Positions 1 through 6,608 of a stretch of DNA of 46,747 bases are shown here, one piece after another. The notes beneath the pieces were generated by a model, which saw only the letters and a program-made list of their open reading frames with translations, made no database searches and was not told the DNA's origin. How positions within the stretch are numbered: the stretch's first letter is position 1; each line of letters begins with the position of its first letter. Where the stretch lies: positions 1 to 46,747 of IMG/VR virus record IMGVR_UViG_3300025949_000004; one strand, given 5' to 3'. The stretch is from a virus. The position numbers were made by a program, and so were the translations under genes.

Positions 1-127
1 TGCGCGTTGCACCACCAATGCTTCGCGCGATCACCTATCTACAAACAACGATACATGACATGTCTATTCACGGTAGTGGCTGGAACTCCTTTCCCAAAAA
101 ATTCTCTCGGCGACGATGGTACCGAAA
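1..127. repeat. Terminal direct repeat, left copy
   Basis: Bases 1-127 are identical to 46621-46747. A length of exactly 127 is a common assembly k-mer, so this most likely shows that the contig is circular (or circularly permuted) rather than a biological terminal repeat. The segment lies in the gap between the two divergent arms and holds no convincing gene. An ACATG/CATGT inverted pair sits near 53-63. Confidence 0.95.
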
Positions 128-162
128 ATCAAAAGCTGACCGGAAAGCCTGACAAGATCGTT

Positions 163-190
163 TTGCCCTGCATTCACACGCTGATATGCT
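163..190 (+). promoter_or_regulatory. Candidate left-arm promoter
   Basis: TTGCCC at 163-168 and TATGCT at 185-190 are separated by 16 bases and resemble a housekeeping-sigma promoter. The predicted start would fall near 197, ahead of the first small genes. Only the two hexamers support this, and no repeat or operator confirms it. Confidence 0.3.
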
Positions 191-213
191 GCTGCTGCAT
201 TCACGTCGGACCA

Positions 214-309
214 ATGACCGAAATGAATGCGCGACCAAAGCGAATGACCAAACCAAAGCGAATGACTAAAGGGGAGTGGCGACAATGGCACACATCGCGC
301 GACGGATAG
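214..309 (+). CDS. Possible 31-residue basic peptide
   Basis: This ATG-initiated ORF encodes a short Lys/Arg-rich peptide containing two copies of PKRMTK, produced by an 18-bp tandem repeat (234-251 and 252-269, 17 of 18 bases the same). It overlaps the better supported gene starting at 285. The ribosome site is weak (CGGA), so the repeat may be a DNA element rather than coding sequence. Confidence 0.2.
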   Translation: MTEMNARPKRMTKPKRMTKGEWRQWHTSRDG

Positions 310-440
310 CATGCAACGCGATTGACGCAATGCTGCGACGGATTGAGGCAGCTGGTTATCTCTTCGATGCGCCGTATTACGACGGCTCGGGAATGCTGTA
401 TTGCCAGATGCAATGGGAAGACGAATACATTCCCTGGTAA
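285..440 (+). CDS. Small protein, 51 aa, unknown
   Basis: The ATG follows GGGGAG by about 9 bases, and the 51-residue product begins MAHIARRIACNAID. The N-terminal half is a basic amphipathic helix; the C-terminal half is rich in Tyr, Trp and acidic residues. The stop codon overlaps the next start as TAATG, which suggests translational coupling. No family is recognised. It looks like the first gene of the plus-strand early cluster. Confidence 0.6.
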   Translation: MAHIARRIACNAIDAMLRRIEAAGYLFDAPYYDGSGMLYCQMQWEDEYIPW

Positions 441-880
441 TGCCACGTCAGGAAAAACTCAGCAAAGCAAAGCACACGCAAACAATGGCAACGCTACGAA
501 ACGAGGTCACAGACGTGAGCACCATTCGCGAAGTGCTATTCAAGGTCGAGCTTGACGAATTCAACAACGAAGAATGCAGCATTGACAGTTACGTGCTGTT
601 CGCTGCGACCTCATTCGATCGCGCATTGCAGTGGGCGCGCGACAAGTTCGGACCCGAATCCTTGGCTGTCTGTGTGGTGGGCTACGCCGACAGCGACCAT
701 TTCGGTTTCACCGGGGCGTGGTGTGGTGACATTCCGCCGTGCCTCGTGTGGCGTCGTGTCTATCGGCTCAGCGATGCCGAATGCATGGCGGAGAATGAGA
801 CAGAGGCGGAGATGCGTCGCGCGAATGATCTCGCCGAATGGCAAGACGAGTGCGCCGCAGCTGCGTCCTGGGTTGACTGA
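440..880 (+). CDS. Hypothetical protein, acidic
   Basis: I chose the ATG at 440 because it overlaps the previous stop (TAATG); an ATG at 485 or a GTG at 515 are alternatives. The C-terminal half is strongly acidic (many Glu and Asp) and Trp-containing, while the N-terminal 20 residues are basic. No domain is recognised. It belongs to the run of small host-interaction-type genes at the left end. Confidence 0.6.
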   Translation: MPRQEKLSKAKHTQTMATLRNEVTDVSTIREVLFKVELDEFNNEECSIDSYVLFAATSFDRALQWARDKFGPESLAVCVVGYADSDHFGFTGAWCGDIPPCLVWRRVYRLSDAECMAENETEAEMRRANDLAEWQDECAAAASWVD

Positions 881-950
881 TTCGTGAATGGCGTTCATCG
901 CGCGCGGATGGAACGTTGCGCGGTGAATGTCATTGACGGGTCAGACAATG
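881..950 (+). promoter_or_regulatory. Intergenic hairpin element 1
   Basis: An imperfect stem pairs CGTTCATC (892-899) with GATGGAACG (907-915), with one bulge. It lies directly after the stop at 880 and has the same layout as the elements at 1816-1867 and 2138-2179: stop, hairpin, then a GCG-TTGA-like tract. It may be a promoter, a processing site or a small regulatory element. Confidence 0.35.
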
Positions 951-988
951 GCTCGCCAGTCCACAACCAACGGAATGAGGTCAACAGA

Positions 989-1459
989 ATGCGTTCAACC
1001 GTCAAGCTCGCCGAAACCCTAGTCATTCACCCCACCGTTCCCGTTCCGACGCATTGCGGCGTGTGCATGCTCTGGAATGGCATGGACGACAAGCCGATAA
1101 TGCGCACGGCGACCCGCTTTGCGCAGTGGGAAGACAGCTGCGGTCCCGACAATTACATTGGGGTGTGCGACGACTGTCGAATGAGTGGTTTCGAATACAT
1201 CGGGACGCTTGAGGAATTCAAAGCGGCGCAGCTACGCGCAATGGGTCTCGCCGAATACGAGGTCTACGGCAAAGGCGGCTTGACGTCGCCATGGTTCAAG
1301 TGTTCTTCGCGCATTGACGCTCAGGCTCGCATTCGCTACATGATTCGCAACGGGATAAGCGTCAACGCTATCTATCAGCGCAGCGTGAACAATGGTCGCC
1401 TGCGCAAGCTCAACCGGGATGAGCAGGCGCGCATTGTCATCGAAGCAATGGAGAGCTGA
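989..1459 (+). CDS. Zinc-ribbon-like hypothetical protein
   Basis: The start MRSTVKLAETL is preceded by GAGG at a spacing of 7; an in-frame upstream extension to 884 or 908 cannot be excluded. CGVC near residue 23 and CDDC near residue 53 form two CxxC knuckles typical of a zinc ribbon. The rest has no recognised domain. The C-terminus is helical and basic, so nucleic-acid binding is possible. It is followed after 3 bases by the next gene. Confidence 0.65.
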   Translation: MRSTVKLAETLVIHPTVPVPTHCGVCMLWNGMDDKPIMRTATRFAQWEDSCGPDNYIGVCDDCRMSGFEYIGTLEEFKAAQLRAMGLAEYEVYGKGGLTSPWFKCSSRIDAQARIRYMIRNGISVNAIYQRSVNNGRLRKLNRDEQARIVIEAMES

Positions 1460-1462
1460 GCA

Positions 1463-1810
1463 ATGAGCCTGATCGACATTCACTTTCCCACTGGCAACCC
1501 GCTCACATTCCGCACGTGGGAACAAGACGGCACAAAGCGCGCGTTCATGGTTGCCGTTGAGAACTACCGCGACGGTGTAGACATTCGTCACAGTGCGAGC
1601 GAGGTCGAACCGAAGTGGTTCGCTATCTCCATTGAGCAACTGGCGCGAATGGTTAGCGAGCTAGACGTGATCGAAGTGTATTGCTACTTCGACAATGCAC
1701 TAGCAACCGTGCGACGTGTTCAGCAAACGCACGCCGCGAATGACCGATACGCGCAATACATTCCGCGCTGGGAATCGGCATTGCAGTTCATTGAGAACTA
1801 CCTCGCCTGA
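1463..1810 (+). CDS. Hypothetical protein, 115 aa
   Basis: The start is supported by GGAGAG six bases upstream. The product (MSLIDIHFPTGN...) is a small mixed alpha/beta, soluble, mildly acidic protein. The strand pattern and the ending IENYLA do not match a family I know. It is co-directional with its neighbours, and the next intergenic region carries a perfect 12-bp inverted repeat. Confidence 0.65.
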   Translation: MSLIDIHFPTGNPLTFRTWEQDGTKRAFMVAVENYRDGVDIRHSASEVEPKWFAISIEQLARMVSELDVIEVYCYFDNALATVRRVQQTHAANDRYAQYIPRWESALQFIENYLA

Positions 1811-1815
1811 TGAAT

Positions 1816-1867
1816 GCAATGCACGTTGGTTCCGGGTGGACTAACGTGCATTGCGTTGATCGTGCGA
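1816..1867 (+). promoter_or_regulatory. Intergenic hairpin element 2
   Basis: A perfect 12-bp inverted repeat (GCAATGCACGTT at 1816-1827, its complement at 1843-1854, 15-base loop) runs into GCGTTGATCGTGCGA (1853-1867). That 15-mer recurs exactly at 2165-2179 in the next intergenic gap. The TTGATC core could be a -35 element or a protein site. Confidence 0.5.
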
Positions 1868-1905
1868 GAATGGCTCAAGCGACAATCACAAAGGGATTGG
1901 GAATC

Positions 1906-2130
1906 ATGGCAGCAATCGAAGATTTCAATAAGGCGCAGCAGGCATGGCGCAATGCAATCAATTCGCGTGCAACCCAGAACGACAAAGAGCTCTTGCATAT
2001 CCTGGAAGACGAATTTCACCAGAAAGCGCTGGCGCTTATTCTGGATTCCAGCAATGACCCATTCATCAAGGGCATTGCTGCATACGCACTCGACACATTG
2101 AAGTTCGAATACGAGCGGTATTGCGCCTGA
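1906..2130 (+). CDS. Small helical protein, 74 aa
   Basis: I chose ATG 1906 (MAAIEDFNKAQQ) because it follows AAGGGATTGGG; in-frame starts at 1810 and 1870 would run through the hairpin element. The product is almost entirely helical, with Ala, Gln and Leu heptads. It is unrelated to any family I can name. Confidence 0.55.
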   Translation: MAAIEDFNKAQQAWRNAINSRATQNDKELLHILEDEFHQKALALILDSSNDPFIKGIAAYALDTLKFEYERYCA

Positions 2131-2137
2131 TGAATGT

Positions 2138-2179
2138 GAATGCGTGGCATTACGTCGCGCATTCGCGTTGATCGTGCGA
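2138..2179 (+). promoter_or_regulatory. Intergenic hairpin element 3
   Basis: A 7-bp inverted repeat (GAATGCG at 2138-2144, CGCATTC at 2158-2164) is followed by the exact 15-mer GCGTTGATCGTGCGA at 2165-2179. The layout copies element 2 although the hairpin sequence differs. A conserved tail behind a variable hairpin argues for a functional site. Confidence 0.5.
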
Positions 2180-2220
2180 AATCCGTCGATCATTCCAACA
2201 ATCCACGAAAGGAATCGGAC

Positions 2221-2403
2221 ATGTCAAAGCTCAGTGTCGCGGAACTGATTGGCGAGACTCCCGAAATGCTCAAGCTCTGTGGACGCATTCTCATCCTAGA
2301 GAGCGAGCGGGAGAGCATGACCGCAAAGCAGTACCGGACGCACCTGCGCTCTCTCCGCCACCACATGCGCCTGATGCAGAGCATGACGGGCGTGGAGCTG
2401 TGA
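2221..2403 (+). CDS. Small helical protein, 60 aa
   Basis: ATG 2221 is preceded by AAAGGA at about 8 bases. The product (MSKLSVAELIGETPEM...) is basic, helical and Met-rich at the C-terminus. No family is recognised. Its stop overlaps the next gene's GTG (GTGA), indicating coupled translation. Confidence 0.6.
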   Translation: MSKLSVAELIGETPEMLKLCGRILILESERESMTAKQYRTHLRSLRHHMRLMQSMTGVEL

Positions 2404-2579
2404 GCCGTGCTCAGCGCGCATTCGCGGACTGGTATGCGGACCGCGCGCCGGACACGCCTAACACGTGGTGGAACAATGACCACGAATGCGACGTTACATG
2501 CGACTGCGGGATTGAGGCAATCGCAACGGCAATGGCGAACGACTCCATTGTCATTGACGAGTCGGACAACGTCGCATGA
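2400..2579 (+). CDS. Small Cys/Asp-rich protein, 59 aa
   Basis: GTG 2400 overlaps the upstream stop, and the downstream stop overlaps the next ATG (ATGA), so the reading frame is held by coupling on both sides. The product contains CDVTCDCG, a three-Cys cluster that could hold a metal, and an acidic C-terminus. No family is recognised. Confidence 0.55.
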   Translation: MSRAQRAFADWYADRAPDTPNTWWNNDHECDVTCDCGIEAIATAMANDSIVIDESDNVA

Positions 2580-3055
2580 ATGACCGCATCATCACACACA
2601 CGAAGTATGCCGTTGTCGCGCGCGCAATGGGATACACAGTGCGCGGACTGATCGAGCTTTGCGAGCAAAGCTATGTCAATCCCGCCGTGTGGACCACCAT
2701 CGGGCTGACTCGCAATGGCGTTGCCATTGAGGGTCAACTCGGGAACGAGGGATTCAACAAGCGGCAATGGCGTGTCGCTGCATTGTGGGACCCGATCGAG
2801 AAGCGCTATGTCTTCAGCGTCGGACCGAATGCATTCGGACTGTCCGACAATGCGCGTGAGGCGGAGCGCATTCGCCGCGAGGTGGTAGACGCCATTGTCA
2901 CGGCCTATCAGCGCAACAGGAATGCGGAGACACGGAGTATCATTCGCGCCGTGACCCGTGAGGAGTCAGCGAAAGCGCAGGTCACGGAAGCTGTGAGCGA
3001 GCCTGAGACCATGATCATCTGGCCGGTCGCTCCGAGAGACCCGAGAGGTATTTGA
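2576..3055 (+). CDS. Hypothetical protein, 159 aa
   Basis: The ATG is coupled to the previous gene by ATGA. The first half may form a small alpha/beta domain (ALWDPIEKRYVFSVG reads like a beta hairpin). The second half is a long charged helix rich in Arg and Glu. I recognise no family. It is the last gene before a 255-base gap with a hairpin and a promoter candidate. Confidence 0.6.
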   Translation: MNDRIITHTKYAVVARAMGYTVRGLIELCEQSYVNPAVWTTIGLTRNGVAIEGQLGNEGFNKRQWRVAALWDPIEKRYVFSVGPNAFGLSDNAREAERIRREVVDAIVTAYQRNRNAETRSIIRAVTREESAKAQVTEAVSEPETMIIWPVAPRDPRGI

Positions 3056-3068
3056 TCTTGTTAGCGTG

Positions 3069-3123
3069 GCGCTCAGGGCAGGTCACGGGGCATGTCTGAT
3101 CCGACCGGCCGAACCCTGAGCGC
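3069..3123 (+). terminator. Hairpin after first gene cluster
   Basis: GCGCTCAGGG (3069-3078) pairs perfectly with CCCTGAGCGC (3114-3123), and a shorter GGTC/GACC stem lies inside the loop. There is no U-tract, so it may be a weak terminator or a structured leader. It starts 13 bases after the stop at 3055. Confidence 0.35.
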
Positions 3124-3172
3124 TGCGGTGACCATGATCAACGGCAATGGCTCGCCATTCCTCCGCGCGTGA
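3092..3172 (+). CDS. Possible 26-residue peptide
   Basis: The ORF reads MSDPTGRTLSAAVTM and ends NGSPFLRA. Its NGSP segment resembles the sequence just upstream of the gene starting at 989, so the two could be remnants of one repeated unit. It overlaps the hairpin at 3069-3123, and its ribosome site is poorly spaced. Confidence 0.25.
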   Translation: MSDPTGRTLSAAVTMINGNGSPFLRA

Positions 3173-3221
3173 GTGGAAAACGTGCACGTCACAGACTCAT
3201 TCGCGACACGACAGACAGGAG

Positions 3222-3250
3222 TTGTATTCGCTTGGCAGCAATGCTAGGCT
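3222..3250 (+). promoter_or_regulatory. Candidate promoter for 3311 gene
   Basis: TTGTAT (3222-3227) and TAGGCT (3245-3250) are 17 bases apart. The predicted start near 3257 would give a leader of about 55 bases before the ATG at 3311. The downstream gene ends in a strong terminator, which fits a separate single-gene transcript. Confidence 0.4.
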
Positions 3251-3310
3251 CGCGTACGCACCACCAACGACCGAAGCAAGATCACCATCACGAAAGGGTA
3301 GGACAAGACA

Positions 3311-4558
3311 ATGGCTAGTCGCTTCAGCAAGCGCACTCAGGAGAACGACGACAACGTGACGGCCGTCCCGGCAATCGACCCGGACGAAGTTCTGTTGCCG
3401 GGCGAGGGTCCCGCTGAGAGCGCGGAGGAAAGCGACAACGCTTGGACGGATGCGGCTGCCGCATTCTCCGAGACGGCGTCCGGCAATGACTCGGCTGAGA
3501 ATGCCCCGGCCGAGAATGACAACACTCCGCAGGAGGAAAGCGAAATGACCGACACCGTGACCGAAACCATTCCGGCGCAGTCGCTGACGGAACGTCTGGA
3601 GAATGACGGTTACAAGGTGACCGATGCCGCTGCGACATTGCTCGCGGAAGCAGAGGCGAACACCGTTACCATGCTGGACATTGAGTCTTTGCCGAAGGAT
3701 GCAAAGATTCTCAAGATGCAGCTTTCCATTCTGGAGGAGTTCGCGGAGGAATACTCCGCGCTCCGTAAGGAGTTGAAGGATGGCACTTCTGGCAAGGACG
3801 AGAAGGTTGCCGAATTCCTCGCGGAGAATGACGTCATTCTCGCCCCGGTCACGGACGAGAATGGCGAGCCGACCGGCGAGAGCGTCGACCTGAAGAATGC
3901 GCTCGCGGAAGCGCAGGAGGCTCGCGAGAAGGCTATCGCGGCTGCGAATGCCGCAGAGGCCGCTCTCATGGCGCACATCGAGAGCGAGCTTTCCAAGATG
4001 CCCGGCGGCGTCATGTCCGAAGAGGACATCAAGGCAAAGACCGAAGAGATCAAGCTCAAGTACGCGGAATACGTCGGTCAGCACAAGGCGGCAAAGGACT
4101 ATCTCGACAACTACCGCCAGCACAAGAATGCCGACGTGGGCGAGATTCACCAGTACGTCACGCACATTGACCGGCCGTCCGGTCGTGCGACCACTTCCGG
4201 GAGTGGCACGCGCAATGCTCCCGGTGAGGGTGCTGGTCGTTCCGTCCACGTGAGTGGCGCATTCTTCAGCCGTGACAATGGCGCGACGTGGGAGCACGCG
4301 ACGCAGGAGAAGACGAATGCCAAGGGCGAGAAGATCACTCTCTCCAACCCTCAGGCTCTCGCCGTGGCTCTCGGTGCGGCATTCTCCACCACGGTGACAA
4401 AGGAAGAGATCGTGGACGCGTGGTATGCCGCGAGCGACCAGACTCGCGAGACTGCCACCAAGGCGAACATGCCGAACGAGAAGGTTTTCCCGCTGACGTT
4501 CAAGAACGGTGACGGGAATGACGTCACCACCACGGTCAAGATCCAGAAGCGGCAGTAA
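3311..4558 (+). CDS. Large acidic coiled-coil protein
   Basis: This 415-residue protein has an acidic low-complexity N-terminus (residues 10-85, rich in Glu, Asn and Ala). A long Ala/Glu/Lys helical part at about 85-280 is probably coiled coil, and a C-terminal domain of about 130 residues follows. That last part contains SRDNGATWE, which resembles a single Asp-box (SxDxGxTW). The ATG follows AAAGGG. The gene has its own promoter candidate and a strong terminator, so it is probably made in quantity as a monocistronic message. No function can be assigned; a nucleoid-like or decoy role is speculation. Confidence 0.8.
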   Translation: MASRFSKRTQENDDNVTAVPAIDPDEVLLPGEGPAESAEESDNAWTDAAAAFSETASGNDSAENAPAENDNTPQEESEMTDTVTETIPAQSLTERLENDGYKVTDAAATLLAEAEANTVTMLDIESLPKDAKILKMQLSILEEFAEEYSALRKELKDGTSGKDEKVAEFLAENDVILAPVTDENGEPTGESVDLKNALAEAQEAREKAIAAANAAEAALMAHIESELSKMPGGVMSEEDIKAKTEEIKLKYAEYVGQHKAAKDYLDNYRQHKNADVGEIHQYVTHIDRPSGRATTSGSGTRNAPGEGAGRSVHVSGAFFSRDNGATWEHATQEKTNAKGEKITLSNPQALAVALGAAFSTTVTKEEIVDAWYAASDQTRETATKANMPNEKVFPLTFKNGDGNDVTTTVKIQKRQ

Positions 4559-4596
4559 TGCCAGGCGGGAATGCCCGCTGAGAATGACTCAAACGC

Positions 4597-4629
4597 AAAG
4601 CCCCCGGCCGAAATGGTCGGGGGCTTTTT
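4597..4629 (+). terminator. Strong intrinsic terminator
   Basis: A GC-rich stem (AAAGCCCCCGGCC with GGTCGGGGGCTTT) with a small loop ends in five T residues. It lies 40 bases after the stop at 4558 and should close the transcript of the acidic coiled-coil gene. A second small inverted repeat, GACAGA/TCTGTC, follows near 4640-4655, downstream of TTGACA. Confidence 0.9.
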
Positions 4630-4726
4630 GGCATTGACAGACAAGCTCTGTCGGCAGCGCGATTTGATCTTCCCCTTCACTTCGCGCTGAGTGGAATAAA
4701 TGTGCGCGCGAAAGGACACCAGGGCA

Positions 4727-5140
4727 ATGCGGATCTCACGAATGGCGTTCGTCCAGCACGACCCGCAAAGCGGAATGGCTCAAGTCCTCTATTTACTGAG
4801 GTCTGGGCACGATCTTGAGCTTGAATGTCACATACAAAATCGAAAGGGTCAGGTGTCTGGCGAACCATTGCGGCTCGCATTCACGCTTGATGACAAGCTC
4901 GCGAACCAGCTCGATAGACACAAGCGCAACAGTGTTGAAAGCTATGACGCCTGGCGTAAGGTCATTGCGTCATGCCTCAACTTGAACATTCTTTTCGGGG
5001 GTAGCCTGCCCGAGAATCCGCGATTGATTGGCGTCGCAGCCATCGCCGAATTCGGCGAACCACTCTGGCAGCATGACGAAGAACTATTCCCTGCCAATCA
5101 TAAAATGAGGCAAGCCATTCACGTTCACGTAAGGGGGTGA
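4727..5140 (+). CDS. Hypothetical protein, 137 aa
   Basis: The start at 4727 (MRISRMAFVQHDPQ) follows AAAGGA; an upstream ATG at 4700 is in frame and also possible. The sequence suggests an alpha/beta fold with a strand-rich N-terminal half. It is followed five bases later by another small gene with an excellent ribosome site. No family is recognised. Confidence 0.6.
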   Translation: MRISRMAFVQHDPQSGMAQVLYLLRSGHDLELECHIQNRKGQVSGEPLRLAFTLDDKLANQLDRHKRNSVESYDAWRKVIASCLNLNILFGGSLPENPRLIGVAAIAEFGEPLWQHDEELFPANHKMRQAIHVHVRG

Positions 5141-5144
5141 CGCA

Positions 5145-5495
5145 ATGTCCATTCATGAGATCACTCCACAGTTTGGTACGCCGTCGCCGAAACTGGCAAT
5201 CGATCCGGCCATTCTCGAAGCAGGGCTGAAGTATCTGCTCAATGAGATCTTGGTCGGCCGGAACATTGTCGTTGACGTCAATGTCCGCGACACGGCCTCA
5301 TTCCAGAACGAATGGCGCATCTGCATTCCTCCGCATGAGCGTGAAGTCTATCGCGCCATAAGCAACATTCTCAGGTACAAGGACGCTGTCTATTCCGCGC
5401 ACGTAAAGCGCGGGAACATGCGCCCTCGCGAATACGTCGTAAACGTCTGGTGCCGCTCGAACGGCGAGAATGGCATTGTCGGCAGCTTCGACTAG
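5145..5495 (+). CDS. Hypothetical protein, 116 aa
   Basis: AGGGGGT six bases ahead of ATG 5145 is a strong ribosome site. The product (MSIHEITPQFGTPSP...) has a probable alpha/beta fold with one Cys pair (CIPP, WCRS). It precedes the large control region and shows no known domain. Confidence 0.6.
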   Translation: MSIHEITPQFGTPSPKLAIDPAILEAGLKYLLNEILVGRNIVVDVNVRDTASFQNEWRICIPPHEREVYRAISNILRYKDAVYSAHVKRGNMRPREYVVNVWCRSNGENGIVGSFD

Positions 5496-5542
5496 GAATG
5501 GCTGAAACGTCATTCTGTGCAACTTTAGCAAGATCATTTGCG

Positions 5543-5558
5543 CTTGCAACTTTTGCAC
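5543..5558 (+). promoter_or_regulatory. Operator-like repeat, left copy
   Basis: CTTGCAACTTTTGCAC here matches 46431-46446 at 15 of 16 bases. The right copy lies in the predicted promoter of the late operon, ahead of the double-HTH gene. A shared DNA-binding protein for both regions is the simplest reading. Confidence 0.5.
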
Positions 5559-5562
5559 AGTG

Positions 5563-5594
5563 ACCCCCCGTTTCCCTTAAGGGAAACGGGGGGT
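5563..5594. repeat. Perfect 32-bp palindrome
   Basis: The stretch is its own reverse complement: six C, GTTTCCC, central TTAA, GGGAAAC, six G, with a matching A/T pair outside. No T-tract follows on either strand, so it is not a standard terminator. It could form a cruciform or bind a dimeric protein. Confidence 0.85.
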
Positions 5595-5604
5595 GTGAGA
5601 ATGT

Positions 5605-5633
5605 GGTATCAACTAACGGGTTTAGTTGTTACC
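5605..5633. promoter_or_regulatory. Inverted repeat, operator candidate
   Basis: CAACTAA (5610-5616) pairs with TTAGTTG (5622-5628). One mismatch separates this from the outer GGTA/TACC pair. It is close to the 32-bp palindrome but of unrelated sequence. Confidence 0.5.
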
Positions 5634-5682
5634 TTGTTTGCTGAGAATAACATAGCCTTGACCTGGCTTTATGCTCGTTCCA

Positions 5683-5701
5683 TTGCAACTCATGCAACCT
5701 T
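5683..5701 (+). promoter_or_regulatory. Second operator-like repeat
   Basis: This 19-base stretch, beginning TTGCAACTCATGCAA, agrees with 46378-46396 at about 16 of 19 positions. Both copies lie downstream of TTGACCTG, so the match extends beyond a single short motif. Confidence 0.45.
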
Positions 5702-5918
5702 TGATGCATTCTTGATGCAAGTCCGCCACGACACTTGATGCGAACTTTAACAAGATCAACATGGCCTCTGACCTGCGCGTTTGACACGCCACATGCATTT
5801 ATGATTGAATCTAGCTTCCGGGGTTGCATTAGTTGAAGCGAGATTTTCATGATCCAACCCCGTGGGAATGGGAATGCAGGCCATTCCGGCCAGAGAATGA
5901 ACGAGAGGAGGGAATGAA

Positions 5919-6608
5919 ATGAATGGCGTGAAAGGCAAGAAGAGGCTTACTCCCACGCAGAATGTAATCATGGGGGTGCTCAAGACTGGACCGAAAACAA
6001 TCGATCAGATTGGCGCGGAGGTCGGCAGGCCTTATCCGACCGTCTATCGTCCGGTCAAAGCATTGAGCGACGAGGGTTGGATTGAGATTGATCCCGAGCT
6101 GTCGGCATTCAATCGAGCCAACACCTTTCGCATTGCGCGAACGCCGAGTGATGGTGTCGAGCTTCTGGTAAAGGTGCGCGGCAATGAGGAATCGGTTAGC
6201 TTTAACTCGTTCCTTGAAGCCATTGCCCGTCAACGTGAAGTCCCAGAGATTGCTACGGCATGGCGAGCTTTGCCACGAGCAATGGCCGAACTCGCATTGC
6301 ACGCGGCCGATGAGGTCGAAGAGAATGGCTCGGTCACGGAAGGTGACCTGCTGAAAATTCTCGCGCCGCTTGCTCGTTACGAGGAAACATTGCGGGAGCA
6401 GCTGAGCATTGTTCAGCAGTTGCGCCAGGACAATAGACTTTGGATGCCGTCCACCTTGAAGAGTTCAACACTTATCAAGACGGACCGTCCATTGAGCCCG
6501 AATGAGATTCGGGCTTTCTGCCGCGCTATTGCGGTCAAGTATGACCTCATCGAGAATGAGGCCGACAATGAGAGTGAGAGTGAAGAGAATGACGACGACG
6601 GCGAATGA
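5919..6608 (+). CDS. Winged-helix DNA-binding protein
   Basis: Residues about 10-75 form a winged helix-turn-helix (QNVIMGVLKTGPKTIDQIGA, then a recognition helix TVYRPVKALSDEGWIEI and a beta wing). The middle (about 95-190) is helical, and the C-terminus ends in a very acidic tail (ESESEENDDDGE). The ATG has an excellent site, GAGAGGAGGG. It sits directly behind the repeat-rich control region, so it may bind those repeats as a regulator or replication initiator; that link is inferred from position. The 3' end overlaps the next gene by 20 bases. Confidence 0.75.
   Translation: MNGVKGKKRLTPTQNVIMGVLKTGPKTIDQIGAEVGRPYPTVYRPVKALSDEGWIEIDPELSAFNRANTFRIARTPSDGVELLVKVRGNEESVSFNSFLEAIARQREVPEIATAWRALPRAMAELALHAADEVEENGSVTEGDLLKILAPLARYEETLREQLSIVQQLRQDNRLWMPSTLKSSTLIKTDRPLSPNEIRAFCRAIAVKYDLIENEADNESESEENDDDGE

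Larger units (their letters stand above)
5496..5918 (+). promoter_or_regulatory. Repeat-rich control region (operator/possible origin)
   Basis: These 423 bases hold no convincing gene. They contain two AACTTTARCAAGATCA copies (5521-5536, 5743-5758), a CTTGCAACTTTTGCAC site, a 32-bp palindrome, a 29-base inverted repeat, TTGACCTG (5658) followed by TTGCAACTC-type repeats, and three TTGATGC direct repeats at about 5700-5740. A consensus TTGACA lies near 5789. The region sits directly ahead of a winged-helix gene, which fits either an operator array or a replication origin with its initiator. A 45-codon ORF from 5601 inside it seems unlikely to be real. Confidence 0.6.

Noticed and set aside
7-309. 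100-codon ORF at the left end
   Set aside because: Its first half crosses the terminal repeat and lacks a ribosome site. Only the short 214-309 part is kept, at low confidence.
3197-4297. 366-codon minus-strand ORF
   Set aside because: It is antisense to the acidic coiled-coil gene, which has a ribosome site and terminator. The reverse reading is Leu/Arg/Val-rich in the typical shadow pattern.
5563-5594. Palindrome as an intrinsic terminator
   Set aside because: No T-run on either strand and no gene ending directly in front of it in a fitting way.
5538-5738. 66-codon ORF in the control region
   Set aside because: It runs through the 32-bp palindrome and the inverted repeat, which are better explained as DNA signals. 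A 45-codon version from 5601 has no ribosome site.
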